Shown one piece after another: positions 31,031 to 43,705 of a stretch of 64,000 nucleotides of DNA. This DNA is from Platycnemis pennipes (lineage: Eukaryota > Arthropoda > Insecta > Odonata > Platycnemididae). The translations under genes were made by a program, and so were the position numbers. The notes below the pieces were generated by a model. The model had not been told where the DNA came from. It saw nothing but the letters and a program-made list of their open reading frames with translations, and ran no database searches. The stretch lies in assembly GCA_933228895.1 (NCBI GenBank), contig OW121851.1:129689624-129753623 (forward strand). The letters run 5' to 3'. The stretch's first letter is position 1, and every line of letters starts with the position of its first letter.

Positions 31031-33149
31031 TTAAGCATATCTACGGTTTTCTCCCTCTGCGTATAGAGTACCTCGGTGAATAGGAGAATTAATTTCGCGC
31101 ACCCAGGAATGGATGGAATGGTTTATTTTCGCACAGGCCCTCATCGCTAATTCCAGAATGCCACTTGCCTTTCATTGTTTCGCAATGTCAGCCCCTCCCT
31201 CGCTCTCCGCTTTCCTCCCTTAAGGCACTGATTCTGTTCCAAAGCCCTCTTGTAATCTTCCCTCAATTATCTCCGACTCCTTTGCGTTGCAGTCTCAAGT
31301 GCCCAAATCCATCCGTCCCACATGTGGCACGAGGACATGGAAACAAACGTTGGTCGGTCCGGGAGCCTCAGACACTCCCAGGATTCGCCAGGGCTGTGGG
31401 GAAGGCCCTCGAGGGTTTGCGGGGGGGGGGGGATGAGGGGGTGGACGCGGAGTTTCACCATTGCACCTATCGACCAATCCTGGAGTGCGGAGACAACTAC
31501 TGCCGTCGTCGACAACATCTTTCTCATTTGAATTGTAAACACGCCGCTATACATTTATGAGCGAGGGCGATTATGTCGGGCCGCGTAACACGGGGGCTTT
31601 ATTGCTCATCAGAGAGTGGCAGGTACCTCATTACTTTGTTTGAAGTATCTGCTGCATATACATGGGATAGAGGCAACTGCTTTCTGTAAAAAGCACACGA
31701 AGAGAAATAGTCAATTTTCTGGATTTAATATCAGCTTTAGAGAGAGATAGAGGCAGACAGGCGATAGTGAGGTACCAGATGCTAATTCATTACAAAGGGA
31801 ATGTTAGTGCGTCTATTTTAAGATTCCAAATGCTATTCTCGAAAGCAATATTAATAAGACACCAAGATGAAAGTGTGTAGCTAAAGCAAAACGTTCAAAA
31901 CTTTTAGCTCATGAGGGAAAATGAAAAAAAACATGTATCCAATCTAACTGCAATTTGTGAAATTAATTTTCCAATAGTGAAAATATTCAACTGTCATTGG
32001 CTCATCAAAGCTCACCCGTGCTCACAGCAATGCAGCAAGGAGAAGGGAATCTTACAAAGTTCTCCAAGTGGTTTTTTATCCTTGCCACAATCATCCGGTT
32101 CCATCAATTAAAGCCTGAGGAATTCATTTTTATCTCAGAAATGCATGCTCAAATCCTACGTCAGTTACGTGCTAGGCCTAATGACATTTGGCATATTCTG
32201 CGATTGTATTGTCATTATTTAAGCCATTGTGATACTGGAGAACTTAGGAACTGAATCAATATATTTTTAAATCCATCAACCATGACTTATTCCACTCAAT
32301 GTTGAAACGATAAAAGTAATTTCAATTTGAGGACATTAAAGAAGAGACCTCCTATACAATTAGTTCACATATAAATCGATCTTTTTTATTCCATAATTAT
32401 TTCTTTCCAAAGTATTTTGAATACTGTATGAAATGTAGCACTGACTTCTTCAAGAGCACATGCCCCATATAAGAGCATCTTTCGAGAAAATTTGGTAAGA
32501 TTAAGTGTCATATCTCCTCTCTTGACGAGTATTTGTAGTTTTACTTGAGAAAAAATTAAGGGACGAGGGAATAAAACCAACCACTTAATCCACGAAAGGT
32601 ATCCTTTCGGAATAATATACTACAAAGAATTACCGGACTGTTACAGTAACAATGTCGTTAAAGAAACGCATCAATGTATCAGCGGTGACAGCAAATATTT
32701 GGCTGTGGTCGACGCATGAAAGCGCCCATGATTTAAAATCATTCTCAAGTTGGAATCGCCTTTGGGTAGGAAAGAAGCCAGTAACGGAGGTGCAGAGAAC
32801 GAGACCAGCCGCTGATCATGGGTCTGAGTCCTGTAACAGGAAAACCAGCTGGAGCTCAAGCTGTTAATCCCTCCACGTGAGATGCTACTATAATACTTTC
32901 ATTTGTGACATGGAAGCACCAAGACTGGATGACTTATTGGGATTAGAAATGTTCTACTGGCCAAGTTGGGTGTTCATGGACCACTTTTATCTCCATTGAT
33001 CACTTCTGAACATATCTTCCACTGAGAAATTTGCCTCTTTGGTTCCGTTTATATTCAATTATCTCTTATTGCTCTCCCTAATATTTATCCCCTTCCTCGC
33101 TTTTCTCTACTCCATTCAGCATTTTTACCTCTATAAAGACATTTAATCT
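31031..33149. other. unassigned; CpG-containing patch at 31165-31560 with a G-run
   Basis: 31165-31560 is GC-richer, with overlapping frames on both strands (up to 131 codons) and a run of about 12 G near 31417-31432. It could be an exon or CpG island, but nothing diagnostic is present. The rest is AT-rich without recognisable content. Confidence 0.35.
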
Positions 33150-33625
33150 ACATCAAAGTCCACGCAAAGCCCTCAAGCCTCCGCGATGGTGTGTAGCATT
33201 GGGTGAAGACCACCAAGCATGCACTATTGACATGGAACTAGGCTACTACATGAAAATAATTTAGATAATATGGTATGATGCAGCTAGATGGTTAGAATCT
33301 ATATAGTGATAAAGGGATTGGTTTTTAATGCCAAAATCAAGCACTACAGACTACTCTGCAATATTTCAACTACCTATCCCTTTGCTATGCTGCCTATTGT
33401 GCTCTCTTATAGTTCGGGGGAAAAATGACATCGGCACGACAATCCATCTCTCTAATCTTATGTTTCTGATCGAATCTAGCATAATACGCTGGAGTTTTTA
33501 ATATATATCTAACATCTTCAGCAAAGCTATCCATTTTAAAGTTCTGCAATACATTTAATCTGCACTTTAGCCTACGATTTGATAATGATTCCCAACCTAA
33601 CTCTTGTATTCATTCTGAAACACTA
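33150..33625 (-). mobile_element. CR1-like 3' end, decayed
   Basis: Minus-strand copy from the terminal tail (TCTACATCAAAGTCCACGCA) through the 3' untranslated region to codons matching FFPRTIRE and, further up, the INKIR and YYARFDQ area, then WESLSERRLK-like codons near 33580. Corresponds to the 3' half of 786-1580 with many changes. Aligns with 16244-16880 and shows where that copy was interrupted. Confidence 0.8.
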
Positions 33626-34744
33626 CTAAACCATCATAAATCATCGCCTTTCATCGCTGCTCCACCACCAGATTTCCTCCATCTAATTTCCCTCGGCAGC
33701 CTTCTATTACCCCAAACCATGTCCGGTGCATCATTATTAGTCTTTATCTCTGTTCGTCGAGTCATCTCAATTCTCCTCTATGGCCACATCTCAATCGCCT
33801 CCAATATTTTCTTGTCCTTCTTTCCCAAGGTCTATGTTTTGCAACCACATAATTCCTCGCTGACCTTTTATCATTACCATAAAAAGGGTTCATCACATAA
33901 GTTCTCTCCTTTACGCTTTAGCCTCATTTGCCAGCGTAATTCCCTACAAATGTCTCTGCAACTTTGTCTAACCTCGTTCAAAATGCATTCTGGCGACTGT
34001 GAGTGCAATATATTAGCTTTATGAAGAATCCCATTAAGCGCAAAGGGTATTGATAGTTAGTTGGATGGGGTGCTGTGGGTGAAAAAATGGAAATATTATG
34101 ACAGAGAAGTTTCAGCACGTAGCATAAGCTGGGCGCACTCTTCTCAAGGATGCGTCTTTAATGGTATATTTATACATGCGTCTTTAATGGCATTGTGAAT
34201 TCCAGTGCATTTTCCCATTAAAACTTGTCCTAGCATCCCACATAACACCTCTCCACAACTAAAACGAGGTCAACTTCCATGGATTGAGATCAGAACAATA
34301 GCAGCGAGAAGAATTAAGGGCGTTACTGTCCTATAATGGAAGCAGTTGAGGCGTTGACCATGCGAGACAGTAAAAGAATAATCCACGCCCAGGATTCTAT
34401 TCTCCAGATATTTACAGTCTTTATATTTTTTCTTTAATATTGCCTAAATAATAATCTCGGAAGAAATCAGCTTCAAAGTTGAAGGAGTCCGTAAAATCAT
34501 TTCAGGAGATAGAATGAGACAATTCTTGCCTAGCTCTTTCATAACTCAAAGTAACCTGCCAAAGACCTCGGCTCGACTGGAAAGATTTTTGCTTTTCCTT
34601 TCGGAGAATTGTTCTACTGTTCTGTTTGACCGTTATCACTGAGCAGAACGATAGCGTTTGGCGTGCCGTCAGAAGTGTGAAATTTTATAATTGGTGTAGT
34701 TAGTTATGCAGGGGATGCAGAAAATATCCTCCGCGCCATTAAGG
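33626..34744. other. no gene seen
   Basis: Pyrimidine-rich at first (33640-34000) with one 101-codon frame of no recognisable family at 33719-34024; AT-rich afterwards. Confidence 0.35.
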
Positions 34745-35010
34745 TTAGGTGGGGAATTTAGCATGGGTAGGAACTTTCAACGGAGTCGAGGGAGGAGTAA
34801 TCCAGCGACGACATTAGCCTACTTTCAACGAGAGGTTCCAACGGGTCCATAGATTAGCGTCTCATCCAACGAATGCAGTTGCTCGGTTGTGAAGGAGGTT
34901 ATGGGATTCAGATGGAAAAACCGGTGCCACTTCCTGGATGCGAACCTGGATACTTGAAATGGACGGTATTTATCCTTACCACTTAAGCAATCCGAACCCA
35001 AGTCCTAATC
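34745..35010 (-). mobile_element. diverged SINE, family B
   Basis: Keeps the CATTAGCCTACTTTCAACGA, TCTCATCCAACGAATGCAGT and AAAAACCGGTGCCACTT blocks in family order. The tRNA-like head is badly eroded. Old copy. Confidence 0.65.
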
Positions 35011-36761
35011 TAATCTCAGGACACTTATGCTAATCCTGAATGGTTTACTTGCGTCACTTTCTAATAGTGTTTTGCCTTCCATAGATTACTTCGTTTTTGG
35101 AGAATCGATATCGTTGCAACAATGTTACACCATAACATAGTTAGCAAAAGGATAAAATACGAGTATAGAGAAGCTGCTAATCCTAGTTAGTAACTGATAT
35201 TTTACATTTATTTTTGGTGGAATTTTATATGGGCCTATTAAAATTAGGTAAACACTGAAGCGAACGAAAAAGTTTTGATCATTTGAGTTTGAAAATCAAA
35301 GGTAGTTTTTTGTGTGGCAAAATTTTGGAGAGCCAAGAAAATTCTTCATATTCCTAGCATTCAGCACTGACAGATAACTTACATCACGAAACATAAATAC
35401 TTATTTTTAATTTACTAAAGCAAGATTTCGGACGGGCAAAATAAATGGGGAACGGAACTAAATGTAAAAAAAGACAAAATGTCATGAACTTTTGAGGCCT
35501 GAAAAAATCTGATACCAAATACAGATCAGACAGGATTGAGTTTAGTCATTCAGTGAATGTTAAATTATTGAGAGTCACCTTAACCTCCAAACGAACCTGG
35601 AAAACACGTGTAACAAGAATTTGCGGTTTCCTTGCGGAAAAGGGATTAATAACGGTATTAGATAAAAGTAAGAGAACAGTCAAATTTGAGAACAAACGAA
35701 TTTTCTATGATAAGGGAGTGTGTGTATCATGTGATATACAAGTAAATATATTCAGTTCTCTATTATATTTGATGTCACATTTCTAACGAATATTTCTTTA
35801 GTTTTTTTTAGTTACTTCTGCATATGTTTTCAAATCATTCATGTCCTTTAGTAATTGGTTAAAATTGTAGGCATAGTCACTATCATTATATTTCCGCCAC
35901 ATTCATTTAAATACTTTAGTAGTTCTTTTATTAAAATTTTGCACTTTTAAGGCAAGAGACGAAGAATGCATGCTCGGAACAAATGGAGATAAGGAGTATT
36001 GCAGTCGATGGGAATGCAGCAAATGAAGTAATAAATGATTCTCGTGAAACATTTCCCCTTTCGGATGCTCGCTCGCCCTTGTCCAAAATAAACTTGTAAC
36101 CTCTTAGTCTTTATTAATACCCTCTCCCTCCTTCAGCTATGCCGTACCAACGAGATATCCAATAACCACCGCCCTGACGCCCCTAGCGCCCCAAAAATGC
36201 CCCCTTCCCGTCCCCCTTCGCATTCCATCACTTTAATCCGCGTTCCTTCCAGTGAACCAACCATTCTTGACTTCAGCTGTTCCCTTTGCAATGTTAACGG
36301 TCGTGATTCAATACGCTAAATTGTGAAAGGGAGAAAAAATTCTATCATTAAATATATTCAGTGATGGTGTTTTTATCACCCTCACCCACGAAACCAAATA
36401 ACCTTTCATTACACAAAACCTAAGCGTTTATCCGTGTAAGGTATAACTCTGACAAAAAAACTATCCTTGCCGCCTAAAATGTGGTGCTTAGTGCTTACGG
36501 TGCTTTACTTAATGCTCGAATATTAGGCTGGATCATTGCCATTATTGCCTATTTGACGTCTTGCAAAATATTTCTTTTTTTTTCAAATCCGAAGAGATTA
36601 ATTTTCAACTCACCATGTTCAACTTTATTTTGCGGTTGAGTTTTGTTCATTATAAATAACAATCATATTATTATTATAAATATTATTTATTTCCTGAGAG
36701 AAAATCCATCCACTTTGCATTTATTCCCAAAATCCTCCGTCAAAGGTAAATAACTATTATT
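35011..36761. other. no gene seen
   Basis: AT-rich throughout, with a C-rich interval around 36120-36250 (CGCCCTGACGCCCCTAGCGC). Frames are short and unremarkable. Confidence 0.4.
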
Positions 36762-36770
36762 AACCTATTT

Positions 36771-37006
36771 TTGACAACTTAATGGGCCACATCTTGAAAC
36801 ACGATGGCCTGATGAAGACCATCGTCGAGGGAAAAGTGAACGGGAAGAATGGAAAAGGCAGGCCTCGTATGAGGTGTATGTAGCAAGTTGTGAAGGATAT
36901 AAAAAAGAGGAGCTACGTCAATATGAAGAGGTTGGCCGATGGAAGAATCGAGTGGAGGGCTGCGTCAAACCAATCCTAGGATTGCTGACCATTGATGATG
37001 ATGATA
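36771..37006 (+). mobile_element. RTE 3' end insertion
   Basis: The last 236 bp of the family at 19164-22255, flanked by AACCTATTT (36762-36770 and 37007-37015), a 9-bp target duplication. It encodes GHILKHDGLMKTIVEGKVNG, then KNGKGRPRM, a stop, and MKRLADGRIEWRAASNQS. It retains the 51 bp lost from the long copy and so documents that deletion. Confidence 0.9.
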
Positions 37007-37015
37007 AACCTATTT

Positions 37016-39125
37016 CTCTACTCTATTCAAGATCTTTAATATCCTTTAAATATTAAGCCCTTATTCAGCGCCCATATATTACTTCTTTACGTGTCTTACT
37101 TAATCCTAAAGAAAGGAATTGGATTTTGGATGAAAGAAGACCAGGTTGACAAAAGGAAGCTTAGCCACAGTAGGTATGACAATTCAGTAACCCAGAGAAT
37201 TCTATGAATAATTTTAGATAATAAATAAAACAGTTGAGAAACCAAAGTAAAAGAAGAATAACGTCGAGGAAAGAGCATTTCGTCAGCGAGAGAGATCTAA
37301 TGGGAGGGTCCCTTGTGTCAGAAGAACTTCCGAAACAAGGGTTCCATCTTAAAGAAAGGTTAGTGAACAGCGTGCAGCCAACTACAACCAGCATTGCTCA
37401 GTGCTTAACTCAGGAACGAGGCCCTTACGGAGAATATAGATCGTAAGATTTTGAGATGTGGGTTTCGCAAAAGGTCGAGAAAGAATGATGGCTGTGAAGG
37501 AAGATAAGACTGATAGGCTGAGAAGAAATGGGAATTGAAGCTACCGCAGGAAATTAGGAGCCAGAGAGGTTGGATGGAGAAGATGATTAGGGGCTGCGAT
37601 GAGGTGTTGAAAGCCTCGACAGATGGAGAATGGCTAGATAAATGAGGCGAGATATCTACGTTGGACAGGAGTAGCGGTAGTGGTAGGCGATTCGTGGAGA
37701 TGAAAAAGAAAATAGTGCGGGAAAGAAGGCAAATACAATCAAAGAAATAATATCCACCCATCCGAATGATTTATATTTTGAATATACACGTTAAACATGT
37801 AGATTATCTCATTCTAAGCTACTCACCTCCGGTTTCATATAAACAAATAGAGCATGTCTAATTATTGAATTAACAATTGTAATATGTTTCAAATTGAATA
37901 GAAAAACTCCAAGCTGCTTTCGAAATAACCTCGGCTAAAGCATCTTCACAAACGGAGGAATAACATCTTCCTCGTTGAAACAAGGCCCTCAAAAGTATAT
38001 AGAGGAAGTCTTGAAACTAGAAAGAAACGATAGTTTAACGAAATGCCTTATGATCCTATTTACTGCTAGTAGGTTGATTATTACTGTTAAGGTCAATGTT
38101 CAGCTAGGAGAGGAGATTTGTAATGCAACAATGAAGATTGAAATGAAACGAGAAAGTTTTAGAGTGAAAAATGTCGGCGGCCATCACCGGAGTTTGCCGG
38201 TTTTATGCATTAGTCACTAAAAACGTAACCAGCGAAAAACATTGATGTAATCAGATCTAGAAGGAAATTGCATAACAATAAAAAAATTCACGAAATAAAT
38301 TCCCTTTAATGAGTGGGGCCAAAACAGCGCTTTATTAGAGAAAATGAGAAGACCTTGTTTCTACAGATATTTAGAATAACATTTAGGCAGTACATAAGAT
38401 GGACAGTAGCTCAGTAGAGCTAACTATAGGAGAAGCAGCGGGAGTGTTTGAGTAAAAATGGCACTTTTACGAAGGGGATGGAAATGAATATGACTTTCAG
38501 CAAAGATGCGAAGAAAAAACTCCCCCCGTCGCCCTTGATAAAGGTGTGAGCATCGTGCAGTGCGGTCTGAAGGGGGGAGGAGCACGATCGCAGATTGGAG
38601 GGAAAGCTATGAGATGTGGGCGAGGAGGAGAAGGATAAGCTGGGCAGAGAAGAAGATAAACGAGGAAGGGTAAGATATGATCGGGCAAGGGAGGAAGTTT
38701 TTGGGAAAAATTCTGAGGTGGCAGAAAATGTGGATGGAGGGGATAATGAGGGCCGGTGGAAGTCTGAGGGCCGAGATTTGAGCGGGGTGGCGAGGGGGAG
38801 GGTGGTGGGGGAGGGAGGGTGGGGGGAGGAAGGAGGGGAGGAGGAGGTTGGGAAGGAAAACAGGACAGGGGGAAACGTGTTCTTCATGCGGTGCAGATGT
38901 GCCTTGGGGGCTCACTTCGATCAATTTCAAGGGACCGCCCGAAATCTTTCTACGCTTGATGAGTTGTGAGCTGTAGGTTATTAACGTTAAAGTTGATGGA
39001 ACGATAGAATTCTCAAATCAGTAGATTAGAAGAATTTATTCTCCACCTCACATGATTACTGCACTTGATGGTATGTAAGATGCAATTTTTCCCCAATATA
39101 ATGGATCAAAAATCACCCCAGGGGG
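37016..39125. other. unassigned; purine-rich tract at about 38570-38880
   Basis: No gene recognised. 37440-37760 is GA-rich with a minus-strand frame of 118 codons lacking any domain. 38570-38880 is strongly G/A-biased (GGGGGAGGGTGGTGGGGGAG), so frames stay open on both strands for compositional reasons. Confidence 0.35.
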
Positions 39126-39434
39126 GTTGTGTTTGAAACCGTCGGGATTATCTCGAATAGGTAACCAAGGAGTCACGTGGTACAAACACGAATGGTTTCA
39201 AAATTTAATGTGTCTGAGCTCTTTACAACATCATTAATTGTTTTCACTAGAGTTTTTCTCACCTATTCCAACTAAAGAGCCCCCAGTTGAGATATAGCAT
39301 AAGTGTAAACAAAGAATGAAGTTAAGTATAATCAGTGGTTTTAACTCACCAAATTTGCGAAGCATTCGCGTTTATACCACGTGACTCCTTGGTTACCTAT
39401 TCGAGATAATCCCGACGGTTTCACACACAGCTCC
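39126..39434. mobile_element. MITE with about 65-bp inverted ends
   Basis: Left end (39134-39194: GAAACCGTCGGGATTATCTC, then GAATAGGTAACCAAGGAGTC, then ACGTGGTACAAACACGAATG) is mirrored by 39364-39421 with only a few changes. Interior of about 170 bp is AT-rich and non-coding. The long, nearly identical ends indicate a young non-autonomous element. The outermost bases (CAGGGGGGTTGTG against CTGGGGAGCTGTG) and a target duplication could not be settled, so the superfamily is open. Confidence 0.75.
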
Positions 39435-39959
39435 CCAGGTCTTGTATGCGAACTTTGGCCTTAGCAACTTACCCTATATATATATGACCCGGTGCGTTTT
39501 TGTGCGTCGCTATAATCGGCAACTCCACGTCTTTCCCTTCCATGCTTGCCATCTCGCGTGTTGGTTCATTGCCTCAAGAAATTCTACGGGTGCGGAAAAA
39601 CGGGAATGAAGCACTGGAAGGCGATGGCTTCTTGAAAGCCGTGATCAAGGGAGAATGATGGGTAAGAGGCGGAGAACGAATGAGCAGAGGGAAGGCAGGA
39701 GACATTCATAATTTAAGGAGCGCATAGAGCGGGGAACTAGGAGAGTCACTTCATAGGTAAGACTACGTGGGAAGGAGAAAGTGAACACGAGCCAGAAAAC
39801 CTCCTAAAGATCTGCCGGTTTGAGTTGAGCGGTGATGGGATACAAAAAACTTGAGATTAACCACCCGCTATATTTTATTTGTAATCAGTGAGCTGCGTAG
39901 CTGAACGATTTGGTGATAGTGATTGGCATTGCCATATGGGAAGCGCAGCCGGCAATAAA
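39435..39959. other. no gene seen
   Basis: Mixed composition leading into the GC-rich island; a short TA run at 39476-39486. Confidence 0.4.
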
Positions 39960-40560
39960 AAATTCCACGGTGGGCTGGCTGTGGGGTATGGGGCCACCCC
40001 AGCCACCTTCCCCCCCTCCCTCCCTCCCCTTCCCCTCTCCCCCCTCCCACTCTCTCCAGATATTGATCCTCGACGCGAAGCTCTGGAGGCTCCGGGCGGG
40101 GAGGAGGGGGCAAGGGCAGGTCTGCTCTCCAGAAGAGCAGCTCCGAGGGAGTGGGGCGCCCCCCCTCTCGCCACTCCCGATCCCGGGAAACTCCAGCGCA
40201 AGGAGGAGACGGCCTCCCGCCCCCCTCCCGCCCCCCTCCGCCCCTCCACACACGCCCGAAAACGCACGCACTCACAATCCTCCCCTCCCCTCCTCCTCGC
40301 CTGCACCCGCTATCTCTCTCTCTCGGTCCAAACGCTTCTCTCTCTCATTTGCATTCATTCATCCCCCGGTTGTCCGTCCTCTCACTTACTCCTGCTTGCA
40401 CACGCACCGGAACACGCAGCAAACGGGTGCCAAAAGGTGCACCTGGGTGCTGCTTCGTCGACGTTTCTCCGGAGAGGGGACGGGAGGGACCAAAGGTGGT
40501 GGGGCGCACCACGACGGCGCCGCCGATTTCACCGCTTCCCCCTCTCGAGATCGCAAATCG
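39960..40560. promoter_or_regulatory. candidate CpG island
   Basis: The most GC- and CpG-rich 600 bp of the window, with C-rich tracts (CCCTCCCTCCCTCCCCTTCC at about 40013), a CT run near 40313-40323 and repeated CGCC/GGCG words. Open frames of 128-251 codons overlap in all three plus frames and all three minus frames, translating to P/R/S-rich low-complexity text. This argues that absence of stops is due to composition, not coding. Such islands often mark promoters or first exons, so this is the best place to look for a host transcription start, but no TATA box, initiator or splice site could be fixed. Confidence 0.4.
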
Positions 40561-42834
40561 AATGAATTATTCCCTGACTCGCCTTCGAAGCAGATGCTCC
40601 GATGGAAAAGGCCCGATGCATCAGCTGCTGGAAGAGTATTTTTGCAGGCGCGAAACTGGACGTGACGAAATGGGGTCCTTTCCCGAAATAATGACTACTT
40701 TTGGGCATGGGGAAGGGCAGAGGTGGATGACGAGGCAGCCAAGGTGACTAAATCTGGCGGAAAATTCATCCGGATGCATGCAAATATTAGTGATACGAAG
40801 TCATCAGAGCAGTGCGTAGGGTAGAAAGTGATCCCTAAATGAAACATATCACAGAAAGATTGCTTAGAATGAGGAAATTTAACCAAAGACTTCACTTGCG
40901 TCTTGGCTGGATTTTATCGAATTATATTATGGCATTGAAAGGTGGATATACAAGAATAGGCTCAAGTAATGGAAGTAGATACTTGGTGGTTGAGTGGAGT
41001 ATCTGAGAGGTCTTGGCGGTTAAAAAATGAGAGATAGGGCGATGAACGAATGTGGAAATCCAAAATGAAGTCCTGGCGATGAAAATGTATGAATTCTGTG
41101 GATCTTGGTGTGAACATTCTGAAAGACCGATTGTACATGTAGAGCAAACAAGAGAAGGCGTGAGAGGAACTGTTTGAGAGGGATGATAACGGGTGAATAT
41201 GGCTGAAGAGATTCTCATTGTGATGAATATTACGGGCCTCCTACTAAAAAGCATCAATGAAACAATCGACTGCTTTTGAGAAAGAGGACAGAATTACACG
41301 CCAAGGCATTTGTTAGTATATCAGAAGCAAGCGTTTCCAGTTGGAAACCATTGATACGCCTTTCAACTGCATCTAGCTAGAAAGGGACAGGCAATAGTGC
41401 TATGCATGCATGATATATTTTGCCCCGTCAAAGGATGAATAAGGATCGATTTTTATTCCACCATGGATTGGCTACGTGGCAATAAATAAAAACTACTTCA
41501 AAGGCAATTTGGGGACCATCTGGGTCGCTGCCAATCGAACTGATCCGTTCGCTGCTTCGCTTCCACCGCTTCCCTCGCTTTCGCCAAGTTTCACTCGCTA
41601 CCTACGCGGCCCTGAAATGATTCCACTCCGAATCAATGGCATTCAGCGCACGCATCATTATCGGCTGTTCCACGCACTTGAGCAGGAAGTCAAAGTATTG
41701 CTTTTACTTATGACGGACTACTCCTGTTGATCTGGAGACGTTGGCACATCTTTTTGTGATGCAATGCTTTATGTAAAACTTTTCCATCTCTTTGAAGTTA
41801 GGAGCGAATCATCCTTTATTATCCTACAAATCCTACGAGGTACTTTTCTATTAAAAATTATTTAAACACAGATAACATAAATTAATTTATTTGCTCTGGG
41901 TACAATACCCCTAAGAGCACGAAATATACAAATGTGGTGAGCTGATAATACAAAATAAGATTAACTAAAATTTTAACAAACTTCATACATAACAATATAA
42001 TGAATCATACCGAGTAAACACATTTAGGTATTAGGTGCAGCTGTAGAACACATATTATAAAATCATTGACATGGCATTAATAAACAGCAGACAGTAATTT
42101 CGAGTAGAAAATAATTTAGAATATTATTTCTGTGTTTTGAAGATATAGATTAAGTTTGAATTTAAATAACTGTGCAATTTTCAAATTCTTAAAATATGGA
42201 GGTAAATAAAATTGTCAAAATAAATTAAATCCAGTAAAAAGGACCATGTCATCTCACTCAATGCATATTAACCATTTCCACAGTTAAGTTTGGTGTGATT
42301 AAACATAGCGAGAGGGTGCTTGATGCATATACTCTGAATAAAGTATGCAAGGGAGCTAAAACTACAGAGTAACGTACGAAAGAACATCAAAAAAGCAGAA
42401 GAAAAGAGATAAAAAGGAAAAGAAGTGTTCCCGCAGAACCTTCCTCCTTCCGCCTAAGAGCGGAAGGATTCTGTTAAAAGGTAATAGAAAACAGGCGGCA
42501 TGAGCCCCAAATGTTGACGAGTGCAATGGATTTCTCTCTTGCAGCAGATCTAACCCGAAACTCGTGAAACACCTTTGAGGCGGTTGATAGATTCCTCCGC
42601 CAAATTCGATTTAGACGTTGAAAAATGCACTCTACATCCGAGATTCTCAGCCTACAAGGGCTTCCCCAAGGTTAAACCAGTGTTACAATGCAAGACAAAT
42701 GATATCCTGTTCCTGAAAATATATAAATTTCTTTGCAATATGGCGTAGAAAAACATACTTCTCTCCATAAGGTATTTATGGGAATAAGTACCCAATGTGG
42801 GGAATTATCTAAATAAATAGAGCGGTAGTATTTA
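40561..42834. other. no gene seen
   Basis: GC declines downstream of the island; 41510-41650 again has scattered CpG (TTCGCTGCTTCGCTTCCACC). From 41800 on it is AT-rich and featureless. Confidence 0.4.
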
Positions 42835-43145
42835 TCCGGGGAGGTGACCGAGATTGTTTACGTCATATACGATAGGTGGGTATTTTAGAAGAGGGAGGGT
42901 TTGGGGAGACCGGGAGAAAAGCCCGACATCGGCGTCAATCTTCTCTTAGCGAAAGGCGCCGAGGGGTCCACAGTTCAATGCCATTTTCGACGGACGGAGT
43001 TTTATAATTGAAGTGCTCTCCAACCAGTACAGAAGAAGGTACTGACATAATTACTGTTAAAAATTTTCTGACGCTGTCAGAAGACAAAACCGAGTTTTTG
43101 AGATGGAAAGCCAGGACCCTTGATACCACACCAACATAATTCTCC
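42835..43145 (-). mobile_element. diverged SINE, family B
   Basis: Recognisable blocks: GGGGAGGTGACCGAGATTG, ATACGATAGGTGGGTA, GACATCGGCGTCAATCTTCT, AGCGAAAGGCGCCGAGGGGT and GACGGACGGAGTTTTATAAT. The middle third and the tRNA-like head are eroded, and only CACACCAACATAATTC remains of the 5' end. Confidence 0.75.
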
Positions 43146-43705
43146 AACAAACTAGGGAAAATAACATAAATGCATCAGGCGTTCAGAAGTTTGGCTTTGC
43201 ACGTTGAATAGTCGTACTTTGGCTGTCTTCGTCACTTCTATGGCTAAGGACGGCGCAGACGTGTACCTGGTCTACTTTTTTCATTACATAGTTTCCAACA
43301 GTAAATTTTGTAGAGAGCATAAAAGCTTTATCCTCTCTTAACACTCTATTCCCTTAACACTAATTAAGTAGGTACTTTTCAATAGCTCCGGTTTTCTAGT
43401 CTTTCTAAACCTCGCTCAAATACTACATTAGTTCAGCGTCCTCAACCTTCTTCCTACCCCTCTGTTAAGTTTCTTTTAAAAATTGGAATCTCTCCTTAAG
43501 CAATATTTTCAACTTTATTTGAGTCACTCGCTACTTTAGCTACAGTCCTTCCGTCAGAATTTTCGCCATCAGTGTGATCATCAAATGTGATACCCCGAAT
43601 GAGAGGTGTTCCCTTCCACATATCATTCTTAAGCGGCTCCAAGCATGAGACATTACTGTCTTTTTACTTCGCTTCTACATTTTCTAATAATCGCAGTTTC
43701 ACTAT
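43146..43705. other. no gene seen
   Basis: AT-rich with pyrimidine-rich patches; nothing recognisable. Confidence 0.4.

Noticed and set aside
38420..38969. Frames of 107-155 codons on both strands
   Set aside because: The stretch is strongly G/A-biased, so both strands remain open; the translations are low-complexity.
39868..40747. Several overlapping open frames of 128-251 codons
   Set aside because: They occupy all frames of both strands of a GC-rich island, with P/R/S-rich low-complexity translations; absence of stops is compositional.
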